Positions 33,106 through 43,210 of a DNA stretch of 64,000 bases are shown in pieces. Within the stretch, counting starts at the first letter, position 1, and every line of letters begins with the position of its first letter. A program made the translations under genes and the position numbers. The notes below the pieces were generated by a model. The model was not told the DNA's origin and made no database searches. It worked only from the letters and a program-made list of their open reading frames with translations. This DNA comes from Alphaproteobacteria bacterium (GTDB lineage Bacteria > Pseudomonadota > Alphaproteobacteria > Rhizobiales > Xanthobacteraceae): positions 1 to 64,000 of the forward strand of contig WQYW01000002.1 of the NCBI GenBank assembly GCA_009781045.1, read 5' to 3'.

Positions 33106-33337
33106 GCGATCTCCTAATAGCATAGCTAACGCGAGGCACCCTGCAAGAGACATCACCAGTCACACGGGACGATTCCTCGCCACAGATGTTCGATTTTTGT
33201 TCGCTTTCTGCGCCGCTGGCTGGCGCGTTTTCCTGTCGCCAACAGCTCCCTCGTCCCTCGCCATGTGCCCGCTAATCCTTCATGGGCACTCAATTTCCTG
33301 CAAACATCCGCATGGGCAATGTGTGCTGCAACCACCG

Positions 33338-34222
33338 TCAGGCTACATCGGCCTCAAGTCGGACTTCGCTGACCTCGCTCAGCTCATCGCGCAACAGCGC
33401 GTCAAGATCGATGATCGCGGACTCCTCAAGCGGCACCCCGCCCTGATTGTCGCTGCCATGGACATGCATCAGCGTCTGCACCCGCCGCGCATTGAGGTGA
33501 TCGACGTGCTTGTGGCGCAAGGCCACCTCCAGCAGTGACCTGGGCAGTTCGACCACGGCGAAGGCGGGCGAGCGGCGGATCTCCGTGCCATCCTGCCACT
33601 GCAGCGGGTTGAGCGTATAGACCCACTGGCGGTCCAGCTGAGGCAGCTGGGGCCAGGCTCCGGGAGGCGCAACATTGGCATTGCCGGCGCGGGTCTGCGC
33701 CGCCAGCGTCCGCAACTCCCAGCACACCAGATCGGCAGCCGCCAGCACCTCCTGGCGGACCTCGGTGATACTGTTGGAAAAGCGGCTCGCCTCCATTGCA
33801 GTGATGGTTCCGCTGGCCACCGCATTGATCAGGGCCGCAGTGCCGGAGACAAATTCGGGGACGGCCCGGTCGATTGCCACCGCCAGCGACTCGATGCTCT
33901 GCGCCAGCGAATCACGTTCCTGCTGGGCCATGGCCTCGGTCAGAGCCCGTTCCGTGGCATTGATCTGACCCTCGATTTCCGCCAGACTGGCCCGCAGCAT
34001 CTTGGCCCGGTCCTCGACCATGCGCAGTTTGGCCTCGGCGCGCTCCAGCCGGGCATTGCCGGCACCCGCCATCGCCAGCCGCGCGGCGGTGTTGCGGCTG
34101 TCCGCCAGCTGCGATTCGACGCGGGTCAGCTGGTCCGCCAGCTTCTTTCGCTCGGCCTGCTTGCTGCGCAACGCACTGGTGAAACGCTCGACCGGCCCCA
34201 GCTCACGCGTGAAAAATGCCAT
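33338..34222 (-). CDS. Hypothetical coiled-coil protein
   Basis: Long heptad-rich N-terminal half (KQAERKKLADQLTRVESQLADSRNTAARLAM...), clean start MAFFTRELGPVERF. Confidence 0.65.
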   Translation of the reverse strand: MAFFTRELGPVERFTSALRSKQAERKKLADQLTRVESQLADSRNTAARLAMAGAGNARLERAEAKLRMVEDRAKMLRASLAEIEGQINATERALTEAMAQQERDSLAQSIESLAVAIDRAVPEFVSGTAALINAVASGTITAMEASRFSNSITEVRQEVLAAADLVCWELRTLAAQTRAGNANVAPPGAWPQLPQLDRQWVYTLNPLQWQDGTEIRRSPAFAVVELPRSLLEVALRHKHVDHLNARRVQTLMHVHGSDNQGGVPLEESAIIDLDALLRDELSEVSEVRLEADVA

Positions 34223-34862
34223 GATCGCGTCCTTACACATACCCACCGATCCAGGGCCGAATCAGTCGACATAGCCCTGACTCGAGCCTAGGTGTGAATT
34301 TGGATAAGATTGCGGCTTGCCGGTCAATCGCGAATAATTCTTCTCTCGGCAAAAAACCAAAGATTTGAAGCGATAATTGAAAATATGCGACAATCAGGCG
34401 CGGCCGGGCGGTTCTGACTACCCATATCCGCCGTGCCCGCTGCACTCCCGGCCGATCTGGAGGGCGAATCGACCCGCCCTGATTCGCGCCTGATTCGCGC
34501 CTGGCGGCTCCAGGCCCGACGGTGGCAGCGCAGACCGGTGAAATCCGCAGTCCCTTTCCATCAGGCCTGTTCCAGGCCGACCGTGAAGCGGACACTGCGA
34601 ACCCGTGCCTCTTCTCCGTGCTCGAAAGGCTGTGGCTTTGCATCCCTCCCTTTCGCCCTGCGCCGGCACCAGCCGATCCCTCATGGCAAAGATGTCTCAT
34701 CGATGGATGCGCCGTGGAGTCCTTCAGCGATCCGGTCTCGACAACGAGGATCGTTTTCGGGACTCGTGAGGAGAACGAAGCCGAATCACATCACGAACAA
34801 AGCGGGATTGCAGGCCAATGACCCCCGCGCTTTCGTCGGCCAGCCACAGGATGTGGCCCGCC

Positions 34863-35654
34863 TCACCGTCCTTTGAAGTCGGCGCGCCGGCGCTCTGCGG
34901 TGGCCAGCACCCCTTCCCGGAAATCCTCGGTGGCGCGCAGCCTGGTCTGTTCGGCAAGTTCCCGGGTCGTCGCCGCGGCGACCCGTTCGGCAAGCCCGGC
35001 ACGCATGCTGGCCCGGGTCGCCAGCAGGCCGAGCGGCGCCCCTTCGGCAATTTCGCCTGCCAGTTTCAGGGAGGCCGCCCGGACCTCTTCCTGCGCCACC
35101 AGTTCATTGGCGAGCCCGAGCCGGTGGGCCTCGGTGCCGGTGATGCGGCGGCTGGTATAGAGCATCAGTTCGGCGTTGTTGCGGCCGATCAGTTCCGGCA
35201 GCGTCACGGTGATACCGAAGCCGGGATGAAAGCCGAGTTTGGTGAAATTGGCACAGAACCGGGCCTCCGGGCAGGTGATGCGGAAATCCGCCGACAGTGC
35301 CAGACCAAGGCCGCCGCCGATGGCCGCGCCATGGACTGCGGCGACGACCGGCTTCTGGTTGCGAAAAATCCGCACCGCTTCGGTGTAAAGCTGGTTGATG
35401 GATCCGATGCGGGACGCCGGATCGCTGCTGTCCGCATCGGAACCAGCGTCCCCGCCACCGAAATCGGCGCCGGCACAGAAAGCCTTGCCCTGTGCGGCCA
35501 GCACGATGGCACGGATCGCAGGATCGCGGTCGAAATCCTCCAGGGCATCCGCGATCTGGCGGATCAGGGCAATATCGAAGAAATTGAGCGGTGGCCGGCA
35601 GATCTCGATCGTCGCCACATGCGCGTTTTTCTCAACCGCGAGATCGCTCTTCAT
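34863..35654 (-). CDS. Enoyl-CoA hydratase/isomerase family protein
   Basis: AIVLAAQGKAFCAGADFGG, AAVHGAAIGGGLGLALSADFRI, LGFHPGFGITVTLPELIG. Confidence 0.93.
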   Translation of the reverse strand: MKSDLAVEKNAHVATIEICRPPLNFFDIALIRQIADALEDFDRDPAIRAIVLAAQGKAFCAGADFGGGDAGSDADSSDPASRIGSINQLYTEAVRIFRNQKPVVAAVHGAAIGGGLGLALSADFRITCPEARFCANFTKLGFHPGFGITVTLPELIGRNNAELMLYTSRRITGTEAHRLGLANELVAQEEVRAASLKLAGEIAEGAPLGLLATRASMRAGLAERVAAATTRELAEQTRLRATEDFREGVLATAERRRADFKGR

Positions 35655-35663
35655 TTCCGCCCT

Positions 35664-35840
35664 CCTGCCGCAGCGGCGCGGCCTTGCCACATTGGCGCGC
35701 TCCATAGCATCCCTGCCCGGAATCGGGAAATCCGCCGCAACTGCCGCTGGAGCAACGACACGCCCCAAAAAAAGCTCAAGGCCCACAGCCCCTTCGAAGA
35801 GGCTGCGGGCCTTGAAAGGACAACGCTGAAGTGCCTCCGC
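35664..35840. repeat. Direct repeat copy 1 (with terminator-like hairpin)
   Basis: gcggccttgccacattggcgcgctccatagcatccctgcccggaatcgggaaatccgccgcaact...gcccacagccccttcgaagaggctgcgggcc, matching 36496-36675. Confidence 0.85.
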
Positions 35841-36219
35841 TGAGGCGGCCCTCAGCCGGTCGCCATCGACAGCAAGATCGCAGTGACGCTGTCGCGGCTC
35901 GCCGAAACCCTGGTTGCGGCAATGGCAAAACAGGCCAGGGGACGCGGCGCCTGGATGCCTTGTTTTCCGCGGCGATGGCGTGGCGCTCCAGATCGCGGTC
36001 GAGACCGGGCGGCCGGTGACGACAGATGCGATCCTTGCCTGCGATCATTGATCGCCTGTTTCGAGAGCGCCTCAACAGGCTCACCGATCCGCACGCTCCG
36101 GGTTCTGGCTTCGACATGATCCCGCTGTCAGCGAGCCGCACCGCAGTCGTGGTCGAGGAGCAGCGCGATCCCGGCGGCCGCAGGCATGACAATGACGCCT
36201 TTTCGGCCCTGGTCCCCTG

Positions 36220-36470
36220 AGGACGCCCCGTGCCACCAGGCGGTTCCAGATGAACAGCACCAGTACGACAACCATGCCGGCCTCAATGAAGCCGGCCCCC
36301 TGACTTACGTTATAAAGGCCGATGAACTGGCCGATCACGGTGGCCAGGAAGACCCCGACGATACCCAGTGCCGCGGTCACAAGGAAGCCGCGCGGATGCA
36401 GCCCCGGTGCCAGCCAGGGCGCGAACAGTCCGGCGAGGAAGCCGAGGGCGATGATTTCAGGCTCGCTCTT
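36220..36470 (-). pseudogene. Truncated GlsB/YeaQ/YmgE-like copy
   Basis: ALGFLAGLFAPWLAPGLHPRGFLVTAALGIVGVFLATVIGQFIGLYNVSQGAGFIEAGMVVVLVLFIWNRLVARGVL parallels the intact gene at 36690-36962 but lacks an obvious N-terminus and stop. Confidence 0.75.
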
Positions 36471-36495
36471 CTATTTGCGCACTCTGGCCGCACTG

Positions 36496-36675
36496 CCGCA
36501 GCCTTGCGGCCTTGCCACATCGGTGCGCTCCATAGCATCCCTGCCCGGAATCGGCAAATCCGCCGCAACTCCCGCTTGCGATAAAGACCGCCCTCCTGCT
36601 CACCCGCCAGAAAGCTCAGGGCCCACAGCCTCTTCGAAGAGGCTGCGGGCCCTGACAGCGCAACGCTGAAGTGCC
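36496..36675. repeat. Direct repeat copy 2 (with terminator-like hairpin)
   Basis: Near-identical to 35664-35840. Confidence 0.85.
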
Positions 36676-36689
36676 TGAGCTTGCGGCCG

Positions 36690-36962
36690 TCAGCCCTTTA
36701 TCACGCCGCGCGCCACCAGGCGGTTCCAGATGAACAGCACCAGCACCGCGCCGATGGTGGCGGTAATAAAGCCCGCCCCCTGATTTACGTCATAATGGCC
36801 GATGAACTGGCCGATCGCGGTGGCCAGGAAGGCCCCGACGATACCCAGGACCGTGGTCATGAGGAAGCCGCGCGGGTTATTCGGCCCCGGCGCCAGCCAG
36901 CGCGCGATCAGGCCGGCAACGAAGCCGACGACGATGATGTAGAGCAGTCCCCCGAGTGCCAT
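36690..36962 (-). CDS. GlsB/YeaQ/YmgE family stress-response membrane protein
   Basis: LLYIIVVGFVAGLIARWLAPG...GFLMTTVLGIVGAFLATAIGQFIG...FIWNRLVARGVIKG. Confidence 0.9.
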   Translation of the reverse strand: MALGGLLYIIVVGFVAGLIARWLAPGPNNPRGFLMTTVLGIVGAFLATAIGQFIGHYDVNQGAGFITATIGAVLVLFIWNRLVARGVIKG

Positions 36963-36980
36963 GGCTCGATTCCCTTTTCG

Positions 36981-37691
36981 TCAGAGATTTTTCGACATTT
37001 CATCGCTGGTCGGCAGGCGACCGTGCGGTGTCAGCTCATGGACCACCTGCGGCAGATACTGACTGAGGCCCGCCAGCAGATCATCGCGCGACATGCCGCT
37101 ATGGGCGGCCAGGCTGTTGATCTGATCCGCGCCCAGGGCGTCAGCGAGATCCCCCGGCGAGATCGACTTGTTGGCCCCGTCACTGAGCCATGACTTGACC
37201 ACGTCACCATGGCCTGCCTGCTGCAGCTGCTTGACCAGATCGTTGAGGCCACCGCTGAGCACCGCCCCGCTCGCCGCACCGCCAAGCAGGCCGCCAAGGC
37301 CACCACCGCCACCAAGGCTCGCAAGACCACCCTTGAGCAGATCGCCAAGACCGCCGCCGCCACTGCCGCCGCCGGCAGCACTGCCGCCCCCGGTGAGACC
37401 GCCAAGAGCACCGCCAAGTACGCCACTCAGTGCCCCGCCAAGGCCGCCCTGGCCCAGGACGCCGCTCAGAAGTCCTCCGATCCCCCCACTCTCCGCGGCG
37501 GGCAGCGGAGTTGGCTGCGCCGGCGCGGCGGACGAACCGCCGGTCAGATGTTTGAACGTCTTCCAGGCCAGCAGGCCCAGGATCGCCATGGTGATTGGCG
37601 ACATGCCTCCGGAAGTCTGTGATGTATCCGCTCCGGGTGCCTGGCCGCGCGGGCCCTGCTGCATGCCGTTGAGGATGTCGAGGAAGCCCAT
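36981..37691 (-). CDS. YidB family (DUF937) Gly-rich protein
   Basis: MGFLDILNGMQQG..., long GGLGGALSGVLGGALGG tract, C-terminal VKSWLSDGANKSISPGDLADALGADQINSLAAHSGMSRDDLLAGLSQYLPQVVHELTPHGRLP. Confidence 0.88.
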   Translation of the reverse strand: MGFLDILNGMQQGPRGQAPGADTSQTSGGMSPITMAILGLLAWKTFKHLTGGSSAAPAQPTPLPAAESGGIGGLLSGVLGQGGLGGALSGVLGGALGGLTGGGSAAGGGSGGGGLGDLLKGGLASLGGGGGLGGLLGGAASGAVLSGGLNDLVKQLQQAGHGDVVKSWLSDGANKSISPGDLADALGADQINSLAAHSGMSRDDLLAGLSQYLPQVVHELTPHGRLPTSDEMSKNL

Positions 37692-38013
37692 GGTTGTCTC
37701 CTGTCTTTGCTAACCATCGCGGCCAACACATGGTGGCTGCATTCGCAGTTACAAGACGGCCCCGCGCAACACAAGTCATCCTGTGCAACACAGGTCATCC
37801 TGCAGTACCAGTATGGAGTTCCGCCGCCCGCCGCAAACGCAATCACGTCCGCCAGCCTGCTCCGCGCGCGGTGGCAGATCCTCAGCGGATTGAAGACATT
37901 GACCCTTTGGCGCCTTCGCTGCTGGCTGAGACCTCCGTCTGCCGCCAGATACAGTCGAACAGCACCTGGCGCAGTTCATCTCTGACAGGGACGACTGGAT
38001 TAGACTCCGCTGC

Positions 38014-38057
38014 GATGAACCGGGGATGAACCGGCGATGAACCGGCGATGAACGAAG
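38014..38057. repeat. 12-bp tandem repeat x3.7 (gatgaaccggcg)
   Basis: Read directly; intergenic. Confidence 0.9.
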
Positions 38058-38858
38058 ACCGCACTTCTGTCCTTCCACCATCCTGAGCACATTGTTGATC
38101 CGCCGCACATCCACGGACCTGTCCTTTATGCGCGTGGGTGAAGCGTGCCGCCGGGCCAGAACCGGAACCCTTATGCCCTGAAATCGGATGCCCTGAACCC
38201 TGATGCATATCAAAATATGCCTCTCGCCACGCTCCACCCGCATCCTGATGAGCCGGGCATGAATTGAGTTCAATCGCTTCCCCCAGACAGTGGCGGCTTT
38301 CCTCCCGGCGACACCAGCAATGCCCGCCGGTGGCCCGCGATCAGCCTCAAGGATTCCTGCCCGCGATCCGCGCCTGTTCACGCCAACCGGCGCAGGCCAC
38401 GCAGCTGCGACGCCTGCCGGAGGGCCGGAGGGGACATAGTTGCGCCACAGCGCGAGGATATACTCCTGCCGCTTGCAGTCCTGCAGGAAACCGCCTTTCG
38501 TCCTGCTGTCAGTGCGCGGTCGCAGCCTGATTTTGCCGGATCCATCCCGACAACAGGCGACCGCACGGCGCCTCTGACATCGGCCGCAGCAATAAACCCC
38601 GCACCCGAACGCAACGCCGATCACAACCGGCTTGAGGCGGGCAACCACAGCAGGGTCTGAAAGCATGGAATGCCGCTCCTCACAGCCGACGGTCTCTGCA
38701 CCCCGACCGGCAGAAGGTTTGTTCTTTGAGACCGCGCTCCTCCTTGTGCGGTTCAGCCGCGTGGGCTGATTTGGTGTGGGCCTGCTGAAGCGCTCCACGC
38801 TTGCGCAATGTGAAGGAGATGCGCGGTCGGATGCCCGCCATTTATATGAAGCGCACGA

Positions 38859-39965
38859 CTAGATGCGGAAATGTTTCGACAGTTTGAGCCCCTGCGCCTG
38901 GTAACTGGAGCCGATGCGCTGGCCGTAGATGGAGTCGGGGCGCGCCAGCATCTTCTCATAGACCAGCCGGCCGACGATCTGGCCATGCTCGAGGATGAAC
39001 GGCACCTCACGAGAGCGCACCTCCAGCACCGCGCGCGCTCCCCTGCCCCCGGATCCGGCATAGCCGAAACCTGGATCGAAGAAACCGGCATAATGGACCC
39101 GAAATTCCCCGACCAGAGGATCAAACGGCACCATCTCGGCAGCATGGTCCGGCGGCACCTGCACCGCCTCTTTTGAGGCCAGAATATAGAATTCGCCGGG
39201 ATCAAGGATCAGGGAACGATGGCCGGAGGCCGGGATCGGCTCCCAGAAGTCGGCGGCGTCATAGCCGGCGCGGCGATCGACATCGATCACCGCAGTGTGG
39301 CGCTTGGCGCGATAACCGACGAAGCCGGCACTGAACTCGCCCGAGAGATCGACCGAGAGCGCGACACCGCCAGCGAGATCGGCCTCCTCGCTGTCGACCA
39401 GCGGTGCCCCGGCGTGAAGCTGCCGGAGACTGTCGGCGTTGAGAACGGCATCGCCGCTGCGCAGGCGCAGCTGCGACAGCCTGGAGCCCTCACTCACCAG
39501 CACCGGAAACGTCCTCGGGCTGATCTCGGCATAAAGCGGCCCGTGGTAGCCGGCGTCGATCATATCGAAGCGCCGGGTGCCGTCGGCAATGACCCGGGTA
39601 AAGACATCGAGCCGTCCGGTGGAACTCTTGGGATTGGCAACCGCGGTAATCCGCACCGGCAGTGCCAGGCTCTCCAGCAGCGGCACGATATAGACACAGT
39701 TGGTCTCCAGCACCGCACCATCCGACAGGCTGAACTCATGGAGCTTGAGTTCATCAATGCGCTCCCCCACGGTCACCCCGGGCCCGGGCAGAAAGCTGGC
39801 GCGCACCCGATAGGCGACATCGCCAAGCCGCAGGTCGAGACTGGCGGGCTGGATCTGGCTCTCGACAAAGGGATAGGCCGGCAGGATCATGCCCGCCTGC
39901 GCCATCGCCGCGATCATGCGGTCCGGCAGGATCCCCCTGGCGTCGGCGGCGAGTGTGAAGGGCAA
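38859..39965 (-). CDS. dcd: 2'-deoxycytidine 5'-triphosphate deaminase (long form)
   Basis: QPASLDLRLGDVAYRVRASFLPG, NPKSSTGRLDVFTRVIADG, DAGYHGPLYAEISPRTFPV; TTG start after GAGGA. Confidence 0.88.
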   Translation of the reverse strand: MPFTLAADARGILPDRMIAAMAQAGMILPAYPFVESQIQPASLDLRLGDVAYRVRASFLPGPGVTVGERIDELKLHEFSLSDGAVLETNCVYIVPLLESLALPVRITAVANPKSSTGRLDVFTRVIADGTRRFDMIDAGYHGPLYAEISPRTFPVLVSEGSRLSQLRLRSGDAVLNADSLRQLHAGAPLVDSEEADLAGGVALSVDLSGEFSAGFVGYRAKRHTAVIDVDRRAGYDAADFWEPIPASGHRSLILDPGEFYILASKEAVQVPPDHAAEMVPFDPLVGEFRVHYAGFFDPGFGYAGSGGRGARAVLEVRSREVPFILEHGQIVGRLVYEKMLARPDSIYGQRIGSSYQAQGLKLSKHFRI

Positions 39966-40098
39966 GTGATCCTCTTTGATGGCTCAGGGCGGCCCGGGCC
40001 GCGAAGCGGGCGGATTTTCCCCCTCTCTGCCGGTTGATGCTAGCCGAGCGGACGCTTGACGCAAAGGGCGGAGCGCAATAAGAGGCGGGTATTCCCGT

Positions 40099-40155
40099 GG
40101 TGATTTGAGCCGGCCGGCTTGCAGCCACGTTAAACAAGTCGCTAAACAGGCCGGG
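40099..40155 (+). promoter_or_regulatory. SAM-II riboswitch upstream of metZ
   Basis: GTGGTGATTTGAGCCGGCCGGCTTGCAGCCACGTTAAACAAGTCGCTAAACAGGCCGG matches the SAM-II pattern (GUGAUUUGA ... GCUUGCAGCCACGUUAAACAA..GCUAAA), 55 bp before metZ. Confidence 0.92.
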
Positions 40156-40209
40156 GACCTTCGGTGATCCCGGCTGGTGACGTTTTTGAGCCAATCGGAG
40201 ATCTGCAAG

Positions 40210-41412
40210 ATGTCGAAACCACCCACAGCCCCGCCGGACACCCGCCCCGAAACCCGCATGGTCCATGCCGGCACCCTGCGCTCGCAATTCGGCGAGACCT
40301 CGGAGGCACTGTTTCTCACCCAGAGCTATGTCTACGACTCGGCCGAGGAATGCGCCGCGCGTTTCGCCGGCGACAGACCCGGCTTCATCTATTCGCGCTT
40401 TTCAAACCCCAATATCGCCATGCTTGAGCGCCGCATGGTCGAGCTTGAGGGTGCCGGCGCGGCGCGCGCCTTCGCCAGCGGCATGGCCGCAGTGACCGCC
40501 TGCCTGCTGGCGCCGCACCAGGCCGGCGATCACATCATCGCCTCGCGGGCGGTGTTCGGCTCCTGTCTCTATGTCCTCCAGGACCTGCTGCCACGCTATG
40601 GGATCCACACCACGCTGGTCGACGGCCATGACCTGGCACAGTGGCAGCAGGCCATCCGACCCAACACCAGGAGCCTCTTTCTCGAGAGCCCGACCAATCC
40701 CACCCTCGACGTGCTCGACATCCCCGCCATCGCCGCCATCGCCCATGGTGCCGGTGCAAGACTGATCGTCGACAATGTCTTTGCCACACCGATCTTCCAG
40801 AGCCCGCTCTCACTTGGAGCCGATGTCGTGGTCTATTCCGCGACCAAGCATATCGACGGCCAGGGTCGCTGTCTGGGCGGCATCATCCTGTCCTCGGAAA
40901 GCTTCATCAACGACCATATCCATAATTTTGCCCGCCAGACCGGCCCCTCGATCTCCCCCTTCAACGCCTGGATTCTGCTCAAAGGCCTGGAGACACTTGC
41001 CATCCGGGTGCGCGCCCAGAGCGGTTCGGCAGGCCGCCTCGCCGACGCGCTGGCCACCCACCGCAATATCACGCGCCTGATCTACCCGGGCCGCGCCGAT
41101 CATCCGCAGGCGGCACTGGTGCAGAAACAGATGACCGGCGGCTCCACGATGGTCAGCTTTGAGGTCAAAGGCGGCCAGGCCGGAGCTTTCCGCTTCCTCA
41201 ACGGCCTGAAACTCACAAAGATCTCCAACAATCTCGGCGATGCCAGGAGCATGGCCACCCATCCCGCAACCACGACCCACCAGCGCCTGTCCGCCACAGC
41301 GCGTGCCGAACTCGGCATCAGCGACGGTCTGATCCGCTTCTCGGTCGGCCTTGAGCATCACGATGATCTGATCGCCGACGTCACCCGCGCGCTGGAACAG
41401 GCTTCCAGCTGA
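40210..41412 (+). CDS. metZ: O-succinylhomoserine sulfhydrylase
   Basis: TRMVHAGTLRSQFGETSEALFLTQSYVYDSAEECAARF, SATKHIDGQGR PLP lysine region. Confidence 0.95.
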   Translation: MSKPPTAPPDTRPETRMVHAGTLRSQFGETSEALFLTQSYVYDSAEECAARFAGDRPGFIYSRFSNPNIAMLERRMVELEGAGAARAFASGMAAVTACLLAPHQAGDHIIASRAVFGSCLYVLQDLLPRYGIHTTLVDGHDLAQWQQAIRPNTRSLFLESPTNPTLDVLDIPAIAAIAHGAGARLIVDNVFATPIFQSPLSLGADVVVYSATKHIDGQGRCLGGIILSSESFINDHIHNFARQTGPSISPFNAWILLKGLETLAIRVRAQSGSAGRLADALATHRNITRLIYPGRADHPQAALVQKQMTGGSTMVSFEVKGGQAGAFRFLNGLKLTKISNNLGDARSMATHPATTTHQRLSATARAELGISDGLIRFSVGLEHHDDLIADVTRALEQASS

Positions 41413-41482
41413 CGGGAGGGAGGGAAGGGCAAAAACCCCGCCCGGGGCCGCGCGGCCGACAGCGGCGCGCGCACGCCGCCTC

Positions 41483-42388
41483 TTACAGCGGCCGGTATCT
41501 GCGGACACCACCGTGCACATCGCCGCCGTAGCGGATCTGGTCGACCGAGAGGATGATGTCATTGGCGAGAAGCTGGGCGAAACAGCCGTAACCCCAGTCG
41601 TTCATATGCAGTCCGTCGCCGATGACGAAGTCCTCGACCGGGATCGAAAGCTTCTCGTGCCAGTCACGCATCACCGCAAAGCGCGAAAAAACAGCGACAT
41701 GATGCAGGGCGGCGACGCGGCCCAGCTGCCGGACCATCGTGCTGGCAAGAGGCGCACGCTCGTTGATACGCGGGGAATATTGCGGATCGACCAGAACGAT
41801 GTCGCTGCCCGCAGCCTGGATGCGCACCACGCCCTGTTCCACCAGATGGACGGTATCGGTGGGATCAAGGTTGCGCAGCACCGCGTTGGTCCCGACCTGC
41901 CAGATCACCAGATCGGGGTGAGGATCAAGCACCGAACTCTGCAGCCGTTTCATCATCTCAGGTGCGTCTTCGCCACCAACACCAGCATTGAGCACGGTGA
42001 TCTCGGACGCCGGATAGTGCTTGCGCAACTGGGCGGCAAGACGATTGGGATAGTTGAATTCCGGCTTGCTGGCGCCATAGCCCTGGGTCGAGGACGAACC
42101 GAAGGCGACGATGACCACGGGCTTGCCGGCCGTCAGCTTGGCGGAAATATGGGGCAGCGCCCCCACCGCTTTCGGCTCGCCGGGACCGGCGGCCTCGCAG
42201 CGCGCATGCGCCATCACATTGCCCGCAGGCTTGACCACCCGCGTCACATGCTCCATGCCGTTGTCGCCCAGGCTCTGCCCGGACCTGCTGGTTCCCACAC
42301 TCTGTGCCTGGGCCAACGTCACGGGTGCCAGAGCCGCCATCACCACGACCGAATATGCCGTCACCCGCAGGGAGTCCAACCAACTCAT
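41483..42388 (-). CDS. SGNH/GDSL hydrolase family protein
   Basis: VIVAFGSSSTQGYGAS (block I), VIWQVGTNAV (block III), GDGLHMNDWGY (DxxH block V); signal peptide. Confidence 0.88.
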   Translation of the reverse strand: MSWLDSLRVTAYSVVVMAALAPVTLAQAQSVGTSRSGQSLGDNGMEHVTRVVKPAGNVMAHARCEAAGPGEPKAVGALPHISAKLTAGKPVVIVAFGSSSTQGYGASKPEFNYPNRLAAQLRKHYPASEITVLNAGVGGEDAPEMMKRLQSSVLDPHPDLVIWQVGTNAVLRNLDPTDTVHLVEQGVVRIQAAGSDIVLVDPQYSPRINERAPLASTMVRQLGRVAALHHVAVFSRFAVMRDWHEKLSIPVEDFVIGDGLHMNDWGYGCFAQLLANDIILSVDQIRYGGDVHGGVRRYRPL

Positions 42389-43210
42389 CAACACACCACC
42401 TCAATTTTCCTTCCGCTGGCGAGCGCAACGCGAGGCGCTCTCGCTCTCCCAGCATCCCATACCGGGGCCAGAAACTCCGCAATTCAGGAGCCCCGCAATT
42501 CAGGAACCTGTCCGGCCGATTACACTCCTGGCGGGCAGAAGGAGCCGGCCAAATCGAACCGCCCTCAATAATCCATTCACGCAATCCGGTGCAGCAGTCC
42601 GCTGGCGGACCATGGCGTTGCGAAAACCACTCCCGGCACAAATTGTCGGGACAGGATAAGCCCGCGCAGGCGCCCTGCTGAATTATCCTGCAGGCCCATC
42701 TCCTGCTTCTCTTCCTGCGACAGCGCCGGAATCGCACCCGACTGCATAGCATCCGGCAGCTGGTTTTGCCAGACCACCAGATCTTGTCCTTTTCATCGGG
42801 AAATGCAGCAGAATTTGACGTCCCGTGAGAATTTGACCTGTCAATTCCAGCGCTTCCCTCCCGATCAAACCGATTTCCGGTGAATGGCAGGCATGGTCGC
42901 CCTTCGCGGGCAACTCCCTGGCAGCACGCGCTTGCCATCAACCCGGTCGACCGACCTCGCCTTTTTTGCGTAACTGCCCTGGTCGGCGCAACATCGCCTT
43001 GCCGATGCCGCGCCCCGACAGGCGGAAAACCCGACCTGTCCCCGGGTCACGTCGGCAGCGGGTCCCTCCACCATCGCAGCCGGGCCGGTAAAAACGCCTC
43101 GCGGCGTCGATAATCGGCCGCCCTGCAGCACATTCGACCGCCTTGCGCGTCATTCCCGCCCGGATTTCGTCAGGCCGCCCGCGCCCCCGGCAATATTGGA
43201 CCCTGCTGCC

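Noticed and set aside
37204-37791. ORFs overlapping the YidB Gly-rich tract
   Set aside because: Low-complexity GC-rich sequence leaves all frames open; the minus-strand YidB frame has the conserved ends.
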